Shown here piece after piece: positions 1 through 5,997 of a stretch of DNA of 12,840 nt. Origin of the DNA: an uncultured Lachnospiraceae bacterium. Lineage in GTDB: Bacteria; Bacillota; Clostridia; Lachnospirales; Lachnospiraceae. The stretch covers positions 1-12,840 of the forward strand of contig CAJTZB010000058.1 of assembly GCA_910583815.1 (NCBI GenBank). Direction: 5' to 3'. A model generated the notes under the pieces. It was given only the letters and a program-made list of their open reading frames with translations. It had not been told where the DNA came from and did not search any database. Both the position numbers and the translations under genes were made by a program. Numbering within the stretch: position 1 is the stretch's first letter; each line of letters starts with the position of its first letter.

Positions 1-395
1 CGTTTGACTATGAATTAAAGGACTATGTTCCGTCAAAGCTTGTAAAGCTGGACATTCTGATCAATAAAGAAGAAGTCGATGCACTTTCGTTTATCGTGCA
101 TGCCGATACCGCATACGAGCGCGGCAGGAGGATGTGCGAGAAGCTGAAAGACGAGATACCAAGACATCTGTTTGAGATTCCAATTCAGGCAGCAGTCGGC
201 AGCAAGGTTATTGCCAGAGAGACCGTAAAGGCAATGCGCAAAGACGTACTTGCCAAATGTTACGGCGGCGACATTACTCGTAAGAAAAAGCTTCTCGAAA
301 AGCAGAAGGAAGGCAAAAAGCGCATGAGACAGGTTGGCAACGTCGAAATCCCACAGAAGGCATTTATGAGTGTCTTAAAACTGGACGAAGACTAA
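1..395 (+). CDS. lepA: LepA / elongation factor 4, C-terminal part (5' end outside window)
   Basis: This is the end of the ribosome-associated GTPase LepA (EF4), a cytoplasmic translation factor related to EF-G and thought to act on stalled or mis-translocated ribosomes and in ribosome biogenesis. The frame is open from base 3, where the first full codon reads FDYELKDYVPSKLVKLDILI, and it ends at TAA 393-395, giving 131 visible codons. The visible part covers the end of the EF-G domain V-like region and the LepA-specific C-terminal domain. Family hallmarks are the stretch RHLFEIPIQAAVGSKVIARE, the CYGGDITRKKKLLEKQKEGK basic segment and the ending VEIPQKAFMSVLKLDED. The GTPase domain lies upstream of the window. 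An in-frame ATG at 96 is internal and not a start. lepA followed by hemW and hrcA is a common Firmicute order. Confidence 0.96.
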   Translation, partial: FDYELKDYVPSKLVKLDILINKEEVDALSFIVHADTAYERGRRMCEKLKDEIPRHLFEIPIQAAVGSKVIARETVKAMRKDVLAKCYGGDITRKKKLLEKQKEGKKRMRQVGNVEIPQKAFMSVLKLDED

Positions 396-401
396 TCCAA
401 A

Positions 402-460
402 CAGCGGCAAATCTGGCTAGGGAAGAGTATGCCGGGAGATGAGCCGCGGAACTCAAAAAA
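402..460 (+). repeat. Palindromic repeat family A, copy 1 (3' half only)
   Basis: This copy starts 6 bases after the lepA stop. A basal stem GCGGC (404-408) pairs with GCCGC (443-447). An inner stem CTGGC (413-417) pairs with GCCGG (431-435). The unit ends in GCGGAACTCAAAA, the tail shared by all five family members in the window. About 80 bases from here are nearly identical to the sequence 109 bases downstream. Compared with copy 2, only the right half of the unit is present, so it may have been truncated at the lepA boundary. It encodes no credible protein. Its function is unknown. Confidence 0.75.
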
Positions 461-466
461 TAAAAA

Positions 467-570
467 CAGCGGCGCGCCGGACAACACACAGCCGGAGTTG
501 CAGACGAAAACAGCAGCAAATCTGGCTAGGGAAGAGTATGCTGGGAGATGGGCTGCGGAACTCAAAAAAA
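467..570 (+). repeat. Palindromic repeat family A, copy 2
   Basis: This is a full-length unit of about 100 bases, starting CAGCGGCGCGCCGGAC and ending GCTGCGGAACTCAAA. In its right half, GCAGC (513-517) pairs with GCTGC (552-556). The same positions in copy 1 are GCGGC and GCCGC, so both sides changed together and the pairing is kept. The inner stem CTGGC (522-526) with GCTGG (540-544) also survives, with G-T wobbles. An alternative long fold pairs CCGGAGTTGC (492-501) with GCAAATCTGG (516-525), with one mismatch and one wobble. No coding signal was seen. Confidence 0.75.
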
Positions 571-576
571 TAAAAA

Positions 577-680
577 CAGCGGCGCGCCGGACAGCGCACA
601 GCCGGGTTTGCAGATGAAAAAGCATCTGCAAATCCGGGCAGGATAGTGTGTGCTGGGAGGTGAGCCGCGGAACTCAAAAT
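577..680 (+). repeat. Palindromic repeat family A, copy 3, just upstream of hemW
   Basis: This copy has the cleanest long fold of the three before hemW. The basal stem is GCGGC (579-583) with GCCGC (664-668). The middle stem is CAGCGCACA (592-600) with TGTGTGCTG (647-655), nine pairs including one wobble. The apical stem is CCGGGTTTGCAGATG (602-616) with CATCTGCAAATCCGG (623-637), 15 pairs with one wobble around a loop of AAAAAG. The tail GCGGAACTCAAAA is followed directly by the hemW ribosome site AAGAGG at 681-686. The lack of a T-run after the stem argues against a simple terminator. Confidence 0.8.
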
Positions 681-694
681 AAGAGGTCATAGCT

Positions 695-1969
695 TTGAAG
701 AAGGAAAAAATAGCAGAAAAACGTCCGCTTGGACTATATGTGCATATTCCGTTCTGTGTAAAAAAGTGCAATTACTGCGATTTTTTGTCTGCGCCTGCAG
801 GCAAGGAAGAACAGGAGCGCTATATAGAGGCAATTTGCAGAGAAATCAAAGGGTATGCAGAGCAGGCAAAGGACTACCTTGTAGAAACCATATATTTTGG
901 CGGCGGAACGCCATCTGTGCTTGAGACAGAACAGATAGGGCGTATACTTAAGGCAATCAAAGAAGTGTTTTTGGTAAAAGGAATACAAGAAGAGCCGGAA
1001 ACAAAACGTAGGTTTTCTTTGTTTGGCAGAGGAAAGCAACCGGAACAGCAGGTAACAGAAGAAAACAATCAGGTAGAGCTTACAATAGAAGTCAATCCAG
1101 GCACGGCTGCAAAAGAAAAGCTTGTCGCATATAAGGAACTGGGATTTAACCGTTTAAGCATCGGAGTGCAGTCGGCGCACGAAAAGGAGCTTGCATTGCT
1201 TGGCAGGATTCATACATTTGAAGAAGCAAAACAGTGTGTCCTTTGGGCAAGAGAAGCAGGTTTTGACAATATCAGCATGGATGTCATTTCCGCACTGCCG
1301 ATGCAGACGCTCAAAGAATATGAGCAGACGCTTACACAGATTCTGGCGCTTGAGCCGGAACACATTTCGTCTTACAGCCTTATGATAGAAGAAGGAACAC
1401 CATTTTATGAGCGTTATGGCGAGGGAAGGGCAGAGAAGGATAAGCTGCCGGATGAGGAGACAGACCGTGCGATGTATGCGCTGACAAAACAGAAACTTGC
1501 AGCGGCAGGCTATGAACGCTACGAGATTTCCAACTATGCGAAACCGGGTTTTGAGAGCCGCCATAACTCTTCTTATTGGAAAGGGACAGAGTATCTTGGC
1601 TTTGGAATTGGCGCCTCCTCTTTGTTTACAAACGCAAGGTATCACAATGAGACAGCCCTTTCTGATTATACAGAGCAGGTTATGCGCGGTGAGGATGTCC
1701 GAAGGGACGTTGAGCGGCTTGTAGAGGCGGAAGCGATGGAAGAGTTTATGATTCTGGGGCTTCGTATGATAAAGGGCATCAGCCGCACAGAGTTTCAAAA
1801 ACGCTTTGGAAGGCCGCTTGAAACGGTTTACGGAAGTGCGCTCCGCAAGTTAAAGGATGCAGGGCTGCTTGTGGTTGAAGGTGACACGGTGGTACTGACA
1901 GAACATGGAATTGATGTGAGTAATCAGGTGTTTGTAGAATTTGTGCCAGAAGAGTTTGTACGCCGCTAA
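695..1969 (+). CDS. hemW: HemW-type radical SAM heme chaperone (HemN-like)
   Basis: This protein of 424 residues belongs to the HemN/HemW radical SAM family. HemW members bind heme and pass it to partner proteins; they are often mis-annotated as oxygen-independent coproporphyrinogen III oxidase. The radical SAM motif CVKKCNYC is at residues 21-28 inside HIPFCVKKCNYCDF, GGGTPS is at about 69-74, TIEVNPGT at about 130-137 and the HNSSYW motif at about 280-285. The start is TTG at 695, placed 8 bases after AAGAGG (681-686); the protein then reads MKKEKIAEKRPLGLYVHIPF, as expected for the family. The usual length is near 380. The excess is mostly a charged insertion of about 30 residues at 96-126, between the helix after GGGTPS and the TIEVNPGT strand. 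It lies between lepA and hrcA, as in many Firmicutes. HemW is preferred over HemN because of the short N-terminus and the HNxxYW motif. Confidence 0.93.
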   Translation: MKKEKIAEKRPLGLYVHIPFCVKKCNYCDFLSAPAGKEEQERYIEAICREIKGYAEQAKDYLVETIYFGGGTPSVLETEQIGRILKAIKEVFLVKGIQEEPETKRRFSLFGRGKQPEQQVTEENNQVELTIEVNPGTAAKEKLVAYKELGFNRLSIGVQSAHEKELALLGRIHTFEEAKQCVLWAREAGFDNISMDVISALPMQTLKEYEQTLTQILALEPEHISSYSLMIEEGTPFYERYGEGRAEKDKLPDEETDRAMYALTKQKLAAAGYERYEISNYAKPGFESRHNSSYWKGTEYLGFGIGASSLFTNARYHNETALSDYTEQVMRGEDVRRDVERLVEAEAMEEFMILGLRMIKGISRTEFQKRFGRPLETVYGSALRKLKDAGLLVVEGDTVVLTEHGIDVSNQVFVEFVPEEFVRR

Positions 1970-1987
1970 AAAATATGAAAAAAATTG

Positions 1988-2028
1988 AAATAGCGCTTGA
2001 CATTTAGAGAGTCAGGTGCTATTTTATA
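1988..2028 (+). terminator. Terminator-like hairpin after hemW, overlapping the hrcA promoter
   Basis: The arm AAATAGCGCTTGAC pairs with GTCAGGTGCTATTT across the loop ATTTAGAGA, giving 14 pairs including two G-T wobbles. It starts 19 bases after the hemW stop, is preceded by an A-rich run and runs into TTTTATAT. This has the form of an intrinsic terminator, although the T-run is short and interrupted. The -35 hexamer of the hrcA promoter is in the left arm and the -10 in the right arm, so one sequence may both end hemW transcription and start the heat-shock operon. Confidence 0.6.
1997..2025 (+). promoter_or_regulatory. Vegetative-type promoter of the hrcA-grpE-dnaK operon
   Basis: A perfect -35 TTGACA (1997-2002) is followed by a 17-base spacer and the -10 TATTTT (2020-2025). 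TG at 2017-2018 forms an extended -10. The predicted transcript start near 2032 puts the CIRCE operator about 10 bases inside the transcript. That is the usual arrangement for HrcA-controlled, sigma-A-type heat-shock operons. The hexamers also form part of a hairpin. Confidence 0.7.
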
Positions 2029-2041
2029 TGCATAAACAATG

Positions 2042-2068
2042 TTAGCACTCTAATTTATCGAGTGCTAA
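2042..2068 (+). promoter_or_regulatory. CIRCE operator (HrcA binding site)
   Basis: This is a perfect copy of the CIRCE consensus: TTAGCACTC, a 9-base spacer TAATTTATC, then GAGTGCTAA. HrcA dimers bind this inverted repeat and block transcription at normal temperature. Titration of HrcA folding by GroEL/ES or other chaperones relieves the block on heat shock in studied Firmicutes. Here it lies just before hrcA itself, so the operon is autoregulated. I saw no second copy elsewhere in the window. Confidence 0.97.
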
Positions 2069-2088
2069 CAAAGGAAAAGAGGAACTGC

Positions 2089-3111
2089 ATGAATGAGTTA
2101 GACGAGCGAAAATTGAAAATATTGCAGTCTATCATCCGCAACTACTTAGAAACGGGTGAACCTGTAGGCTCCAGAACAATATCCAAATTCACAGACTTAA
2201 ATTTGAGCTCGGCTACTATCCGCAATGAAATGGCAGATTTGGAGGAACTTGGATATATTGTTCAGCCACATACTTCCGCGGGACGTATTCCTTCTGACAA
2301 GGGCTATCGTCTTTATGTTGATACAATGATGGAAATCAAAGATCAGGAAGTGGAGGATGCAAAATCCATCCTAATCGAGAAAGCGGACCGTATGGAAAGC
2401 ATGCTGGAACAGATGACAAGGATGCTTGCCGCCAATACAAATTATGCCGCTCTTGCAACAACGCCTACGAGCCGTACCAGAAAGGTCAAGTTTATCCAGC
2501 TGACGGAAGTAGATGAAACACAGCTGCTTGCAATTATCGTCATCGAAGGCAATATTGTAAAGAACAAAATCATTACAACGCAGCTGCAGGTGGAGCGGGA
2601 AACTATATTAAAACTCAATATTCTGCTCAATACGTTTTTGCAGGGACTGAATCTGTCAGAAATCAATCTGGACCTGATTCAGCAGATTAAACAGAATTCA
2701 GAAGGTTTTGGCAGTGTAGTAAATGATGTGCTTGATGCGATTGCACAGGCCATCAGCGAGGAAGATAAAATCCGTGTATATTCCAGTGGGGCAACGAATA
2801 TCCTCAAATACCCTGAACTGACCGACAGAGACAAAATATCCGACCTGCTCTATACTTTGGAGGAAAAGAAAGAACTTGCAGAGCTGATGACGAAAGATAC
2901 ATCCGAAAGAAATGAGATTCAGGTCTACATTGGAAATGAGACTACAATGGAATCCATGAAGGATTGCGCAGTCGTTACAGCAACCTATGAACTGGAAGAC
3001 GGCGTGTATGGGAAAATTGGAATTGTCGGACCAAAACGCATGGACTATGAAAGAGTAGTTGCTGCTTTACAGACGATCCGCAACCAGCTGGATGACCTGT
3101 ATAAGCAATAA
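2089..3111 (+). CDS. hrcA: Heat-inducible transcription repressor HrcA
   Basis: This is a cytoplasmic DNA-binding repressor of class I heat-shock genes, 340 residues and within the family's usual 340-350. The N-terminal winged helix covers about residues 1-75 and carries the signatures GEPVGSRTIS, SSATIRNEMADLEELGYI (40-57) and HTSAGRIPSDKGYRLYVD (61-78). The rest is the GAF-like dimerisation domain, ending in VAALQTIRNQLDDLYKQ. The start is ATG 2089 with AGAGGA at 2078-2083 five bases upstream. A GTG at 2062 is in frame but lies inside the CIRCE right arm and has no ribosome site. The gene directly follows CIRCE and heads the operon, 22 bases before grpE. Confidence 0.97.
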   Translation: MNELDERKLKILQSIIRNYLETGEPVGSRTISKFTDLNLSSATIRNEMADLEELGYIVQPHTSAGRIPSDKGYRLYVDTMMEIKDQEVEDAKSILIEKADRMESMLEQMTRMLAANTNYAALATTPTSRTRKVKFIQLTEVDETQLLAIIVIEGNIVKNKIITTQLQVERETILKLNILLNTFLQGLNLSEINLDLIQQIKQNSEGFGSVVNDVLDAIAQAISEEDKIRVYSSGATNILKYPELTDRDKISDLLYTLEEKKELAELMTKDTSERNEIQVYIGNETTMESMKDCAVVTATYELEDGVYGKIGIVGPKRMDYERVVAALQTIRNQLDDLYKQ

Positions 3112-3133
3112 AACAACGGAAAGAGGGCGGGAA

Positions 3134-3772
3134 ATGGTGAATGCCAAGGATTTAGAAAACGAAATAAGAAGCAAGCAGAACGCTGCAGAAGAAAGCGCAG
3201 GATGGGAAGATGCAGAAGAAACAGTCAGTGAAGCTGCGGATTCAGAAGAAATAGAAGAAGTGCCGGATAGCGAAGAAGAGGAAGCTTCTGAGGAAACTGA
3301 GAAAAAGGGCTTCTTTAAAAAGAAAGAAAAGAAAGATAAAAAGGACGAAAAAATCGAAGAGCTGAACGATAAGCTGATGCGCCAGATGGCAGAGTTTGAT
3401 AATTTCAGAAAACGTTCCGAACGTGAAAAATCCATGATGTTTGATATGGGTGCCAAGGACGTAGTGGAGAAGATTCTTCCGGTTGTTGATAACTTTGAAC
3501 GTGGGCTTGCCACATTGGACGAAGAAGCACAAAAAGAGCCATTTGCGCAAGGCATGGAAAAGGTCTACAAACAGCTAATGAACACACTTGAGACAATGGG
3601 CGTAAAGCCAATAGAAGCAGTAGGCTGTGAGTTCAATCCGGACTTCCACAATGCAGTAATGCACATAGAAGATGAAGCCTTTGGAGAGAATGTAGTAGCA
3701 GAAGAGCTTCAGAAAGGCTATCTATATAAAGAAAGTGTCGTAAGGCACTCTATGGTAAAAGTAGCAAATTAA
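3134..3772 (+). CDS. grpE: GrpE nucleotide exchange factor
   Basis: GrpE is the cytoplasmic partner of DnaK that speeds ADP release. The protein has 212 residues. Residues 1-55 are acidic and probably disordered, rich in Glu, Asp and Ser. A lysine-rich patch at about 57-73 (FFKKKEKKDKK) leads into the long dimer helix, with EIEEL-like and FDNFRKRSEREK sequences at about 74-98. The beta domain includes LPVVDNFERGL (115-125), FNPDFHNAVMHIED (about 157-170) and the ending GYLYKESVVRHSMVKVAN. ATG 3134 is chosen because GGAAAGAGG (3118-3126) lies 7 bases upstream. The reading frame stays open further upstream, but that part overlaps hrcA. The gene is 22 bases after hrcA and is almost certainly cotranscribed. 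Confidence 0.96.
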   Translation: MVNAKDLENEIRSKQNAAEESAGWEDAEETVSEAADSEEIEEVPDSEEEEASEETEKKGFFKKKEKKDKKDEKIEELNDKLMRQMAEFDNFRKRSEREKSMMFDMGAKDVVEKILPVVDNFERGLATLDEEAQKEPFAQGMEKVYKQLMNTLETMGVKPIEAVGCEFNPDFHNAVMHIEDEAFGENVVAEELQKGYLYKESVVRHSMVKVAN

Positions 3773-3778
3773 AAATAT

Positions 3779-3896
3779 GGAACTAAAATCAGCAATCACC
3801 CCAGACGGCGCACAGCTCGGATTCCAGACGCTTTCGCAGCCGGAATCCAGAGCTAGATTGGTTGTGTGGCGGAAGGGTTATTGCGGAACTAAATAA
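3779..3896 (+). repeat. Palindromic repeat family A, copy 4 (grpE-dnaK gap)
   Basis: This is a nested palindrome starting 7 bases after the grpE stop. The basal stem is GCAATCACCC (3792-3801) with GGGTTATTGC (3875-3884), with one mismatch. The middle stem is CGCACA (about 3809-3814) with TGTGTG (3863-3868). The apical stem is AGCTCGGATTCC (3814-3825) with GGAATCC plus GAGCT (3842-3854), with one bulged A. It resembles copy 3 in primary sequence (GGCGCACAGC, then CGGATTCCAGACG) and ends in TGCGGAACTAAA. GGAACTAAAA also precedes it at 3779-3788, so the unit is bracketed by its own tail sequence. Confidence 0.75.
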
Positions 3897-3897
3897 C

Positions 3898-3998
3898 AGT
3901 AGCATCCGGAACGGTGCATCGCTTGAGTTTCAGCTGTTTGGAAGCTGAAACTCAAGCTCGGTGAACATGCACCGGAAGGGGATGCTGCGGAACTAAAT
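3898..3998 (+). repeat. Palindromic repeat family A, copy 5, just upstream of dnaK
   Basis: Three perfect stems are stacked. AGCATCC (3901-3907) pairs with GGATGCT (3980-3986). CGGTGCAT (3912-3919) pairs with ATGCACCG (3967-3974). CTTGAGTTTCAGCT (3922-3935) pairs with AGCTGAAACTCAAG (3943-3956) around a 7-base loop. The basal and middle stems are separated by small internal loops rich in GAA. The unit ends in TGCGGAACTAAAT, and the dnaK ribosome site AGGAGG follows at 4001-4006, outside the stem. The arms share little sequence with copies 1-3 but keep the architecture. Confidence 0.8.
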
Positions 3999-4000
3999 AT

Positions 4001-4006
4001 AGGAGG
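4001..4006 (+). promoter_or_regulatory. Strong ribosome binding site of dnaK
   Basis: A perfect AGGAGG sits 8 bases before ATG 4015 and 14 bases after the last paired base of palindrome copy 5. It is left single-stranded by the predicted fold, so it should be freely accessible. This argues against a thermometer that masks the site. Confidence 0.85.
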
Positions 4007-4014
4007 AAAATCAA

Positions 4015-5865
4015 ATGGGAAAGATTATTGGTATTGACTTAGGGACTACGAACTCCTGCGTTGCCGTAATGGAAGGCGGCAAGCCGGTAGTTATTGCAAA
4101 TACCGAGGGAGCAAGGACAACACCATCGGTCGTTGCATTTACAAAGACAGGGGAGCGTATTGTCGGAGAGCCTGCAAAGCGTCAGGCAGTAACCAACGCA
4201 GATAAAACAATCTCTTCCATCAAGAGACATATGGGTACGGATTTCAGGATAGCAATTGATGACAAGAAGTTTTCACCACAGGAAATTTCCGCAATGATCC
4301 TGCAGAAGCTGAAGGCAGACGCAGAGAGCTATCTTGGTGAGAGCGTAACCGAAGCGGTGATTACAGTTCCTGCTTACTTTAACGATGCACAAAGACAGGC
4401 AACCAAGGATGCAGGTAAAATCGCAGGTCTTGACGTAAAGAGAATCATCAACGAGCCAACAGCAGCGGCATTGGCTTATGGCCTTGACAATGAAAAAGAG
4501 CAGAAAATCATGGTATATGATTTGGGCGGCGGCACATTCGACGTTTCCATCATTGAAATTGGTGACGGCGTTATCGAAGTTCTTGCAACATCCGGCGACA
4601 ACAGGCTTGGCGGCGATGACTTTGATGAAAGAGTCACAAGATATATGATTGATGAGTTCAAGAAGGCAGAGGGTGTTGACCTGTCTTTGGATAAGATGGC
4701 ACTCCAGAGATTAAAAGAAGCAGCTGAAAAAGCAAAGAAAGAGCTTTCTTCTCAGGCAACGACAAATATCAACCTTCCGTTTATTACTGCAACAGCAGAA
4801 GGTCCAAAGCATTTTGATATGAACCTGACAAGGGCAAAATTTGATGAGTTGACACATGACCTTGTAGAGAGGACTGCAATTCCGGTTCAAAATGCGCTGA
4901 AAGACGCCGGAATCATGGCTTCCGAACTTGGAAAGGTGCTGCTTGTCGGTGGTTCAACCAGAATTCCGGCAGTACAGGATAAAGTAAAGCATTTGACTGG
5001 CCATGAGCCAAGCAAATCTTTAAACCCAGACGAGTGTGTAGCAATCGGTGCTTCCATTCAGGGTGGTAAACTTGCAGGGGATGCAGGTGCAGGCGATATT
5101 CTTCTTTTGGACGTTACCCCGCTTTCTCTTTCTATCGAAACAATGGGCGGCGTAGCAACAAGGCTGATTGAAAGAAATACAACAATCCCTACCAAGAAGA
5201 GCCAGATTTTCTCGACTGCAGCAGACAATCAGAGCGCTGTAGACATTAATGTTGTACAGGGTGAGCGCCAGTTTGCAAGAGACAACAAGAGCCTTGGACA
5301 ATTCCGTCTGGACGGTATTCCGCCAGCAAGAAGAGGTGTGCCGCAGATTGAGGTTACATTCGATATTGATGCAAACGGTATCGTAAACGTATCCGCAAAG
5401 GACCTTGGCACAGGCAGAGAGCAGCATATCACAATTACAGCAGGCTCTAACCTTTCTGATGCAGACATTGAAAAGGCAGTAAAAGAGGCTGCAGAATATG
5501 AGGCTCAGGATAAGAAGCGTAAAGAAGCCGTAGAAACAAGAAATGATGCTGATTCTATGGTATTCCAGACAGAAAAGGCATTGGGTGAAGTAGGTGACAA
5601 AATCAGTGCCGATGAAAAGGCAGCTGTAGAAGCAGACCTTGCTCACTTAAAAGAGCTTGTGGAAAAGTCCAATCCGGAAGTAATGTCTGACGGTGAAGTT
5701 GCAGACATCAAGGCAGCCAAGGAAAAACTGATGGCAAGTGCACAGGCTTTATTTGCTAAAGTATATGAGCAGGCACAAGGCGCAGCAGGTCCGGATATGA
5801 ATGCAGGAACACAGCAGCAGAGTTATCAGGATGATGTAGTAGATGGGGATTACCGCGAGGTATAA
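4015..5865 (+). CDS. dnaK: Molecular chaperone DnaK (Hsp70)
   Basis: DnaK is the ATP-dependent Hsp70 that binds exposed hydrophobic peptides of unfolded proteins in the cytoplasm, working with DnaJ and GrpE. The length of 616 residues is normal for Firmicutes. Nucleotide-binding motifs are GIDLGTTNS (6-14), DLGGGTFDVS (169-178) and VGGSTRIP (311-318). The interdomain linker DILLLDVTPL is at 361-370. The substrate-binding beta sandwich follows, including INVVQGER, then the helical lid. The tail is Gln/Gly-rich and ends DDVVDGDYREV. Residues 70-90 are short, as in Gram-positive DnaK, which lacks an N-domain segment found in Proteobacteria. It is separated from grpE by two palindromic repeats. 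No separate CIRCE or convincing promoter was seen directly upstream, so expression should come from the hrcA promoter. Confidence 0.99.
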   Translation: MGKIIGIDLGTTNSCVAVMEGGKPVVIANTEGARTTPSVVAFTKTGERIVGEPAKRQAVTNADKTISSIKRHMGTDFRIAIDDKKFSPQEISAMILQKLKADAESYLGESVTEAVITVPAYFNDAQRQATKDAGKIAGLDVKRIINEPTAAALAYGLDNEKEQKIMVYDLGGGTFDVSIIEIGDGVIEVLATSGDNRLGGDDFDERVTRYMIDEFKKAEGVDLSLDKMALQRLKEAAEKAKKELSSQATTNINLPFITATAEGPKHFDMNLTRAKFDELTHDLVERTAIPVQNALKDAGIMASELGKVLLVGGSTRIPAVQDKVKHLTGHEPSKSLNPDECVAIGASIQGGKLAGDAGAGDILLLDVTPLSLSIETMGGVATRLIERNTTIPTKKSQIFSTAADNQSAVDINVVQGERQFARDNKSLGQFRLDGIPPARRGVPQIEVTFDIDANGIVNVSAKDLGTGREQHITITAGSNLSDADIEKAVKEAAEYEAQDKKRKEAVETRNDADSMVFQTEKALGEVGDKISADEKAAVEADLAHLKELVEKSNPEVMSDGEVADIKAAKEKLMASAQALFAKVYEQAQGAAGPDMNAGTQQQSYQDDVVDGDYREV

Positions 5866-5945
5866 GATAAAAACTAAGATTTTACATCAGAAATTTATGC
5901 TATGCACAAAGACACCGGATTTTGAAGATATGTTCTGATTGTTAC

Positions 5946-5981
5946 AGATAGGCGGCCGCAGAAGGCGGCTGCTTATCTTTT
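5946..5981 (+). terminator. Terminator-like hairpin between dnaK and dnaJ
   Basis: AGATAGGCGGCCGC (5946-5959) pairs with GCGGCTGCTTATCT (5965-5978) across a 5-base loop, giving 14 pairs with two G-T wobbles, and is followed by TTTT. The T-run is short, so partial read-through into dnaJ is plausible; this would lower DnaJ relative to DnaK. The dnaJ ribosome site GGAGG begins at 5982, immediately after the T-run. The remaining gap, 5866-5945, shows no other clear signal. Confidence 0.65.
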
Positions 5982-5997
5982 GGAGGATTGTTTTTAT

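Noticed and set aside
402..680. CRISPR array
   Set aside because: The repeating period is about 110 bases, the units are themselves long palindromes with no unique spacers of regular size, and no cas gene is present.
392..771. Several overlapping small open frames on both strands in the lepA-hemW gap
   Set aside because: They arise from the tandem palindromic repeat, reuse the same translated segments in different copies, have no ribosome sites and resemble no protein family.
1154..1798. 214-codon open frame on the minus strand inside hemW
   Set aside because: It is fully antisense to a clear hemW, with a composition (Cys, Leu, Arg, Phe rich) typical of a reverse-complement shadow and no recognisable motif.
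2062..2088. GTG start for hrcA nine codons upstream
   Set aside because: It lies in the CIRCE right arm with no ribosome site. ATG 2089 has AGAGGA and gives the standard HrcA N-terminus.
3898..4014. RNA thermometer controlling dnaK
   Set aside because: The ribosome site AGGAGG is outside the predicted stems and I found no convincing partner that would mask it.
5020..5646. 208-codon open frame on the minus strand inside dnaK
   Set aside because: It is opposite a highly conserved dnaK region, Cys-rich and without motifs, so it is a codon-bias shadow.
5922..5948. Separate dnaJ promoter
   Set aside because: TTGAAG with a TACAGA-like -10 has poor spacing (15 bases) and a weak match; the terminator-like stem nearby explains the gap better.
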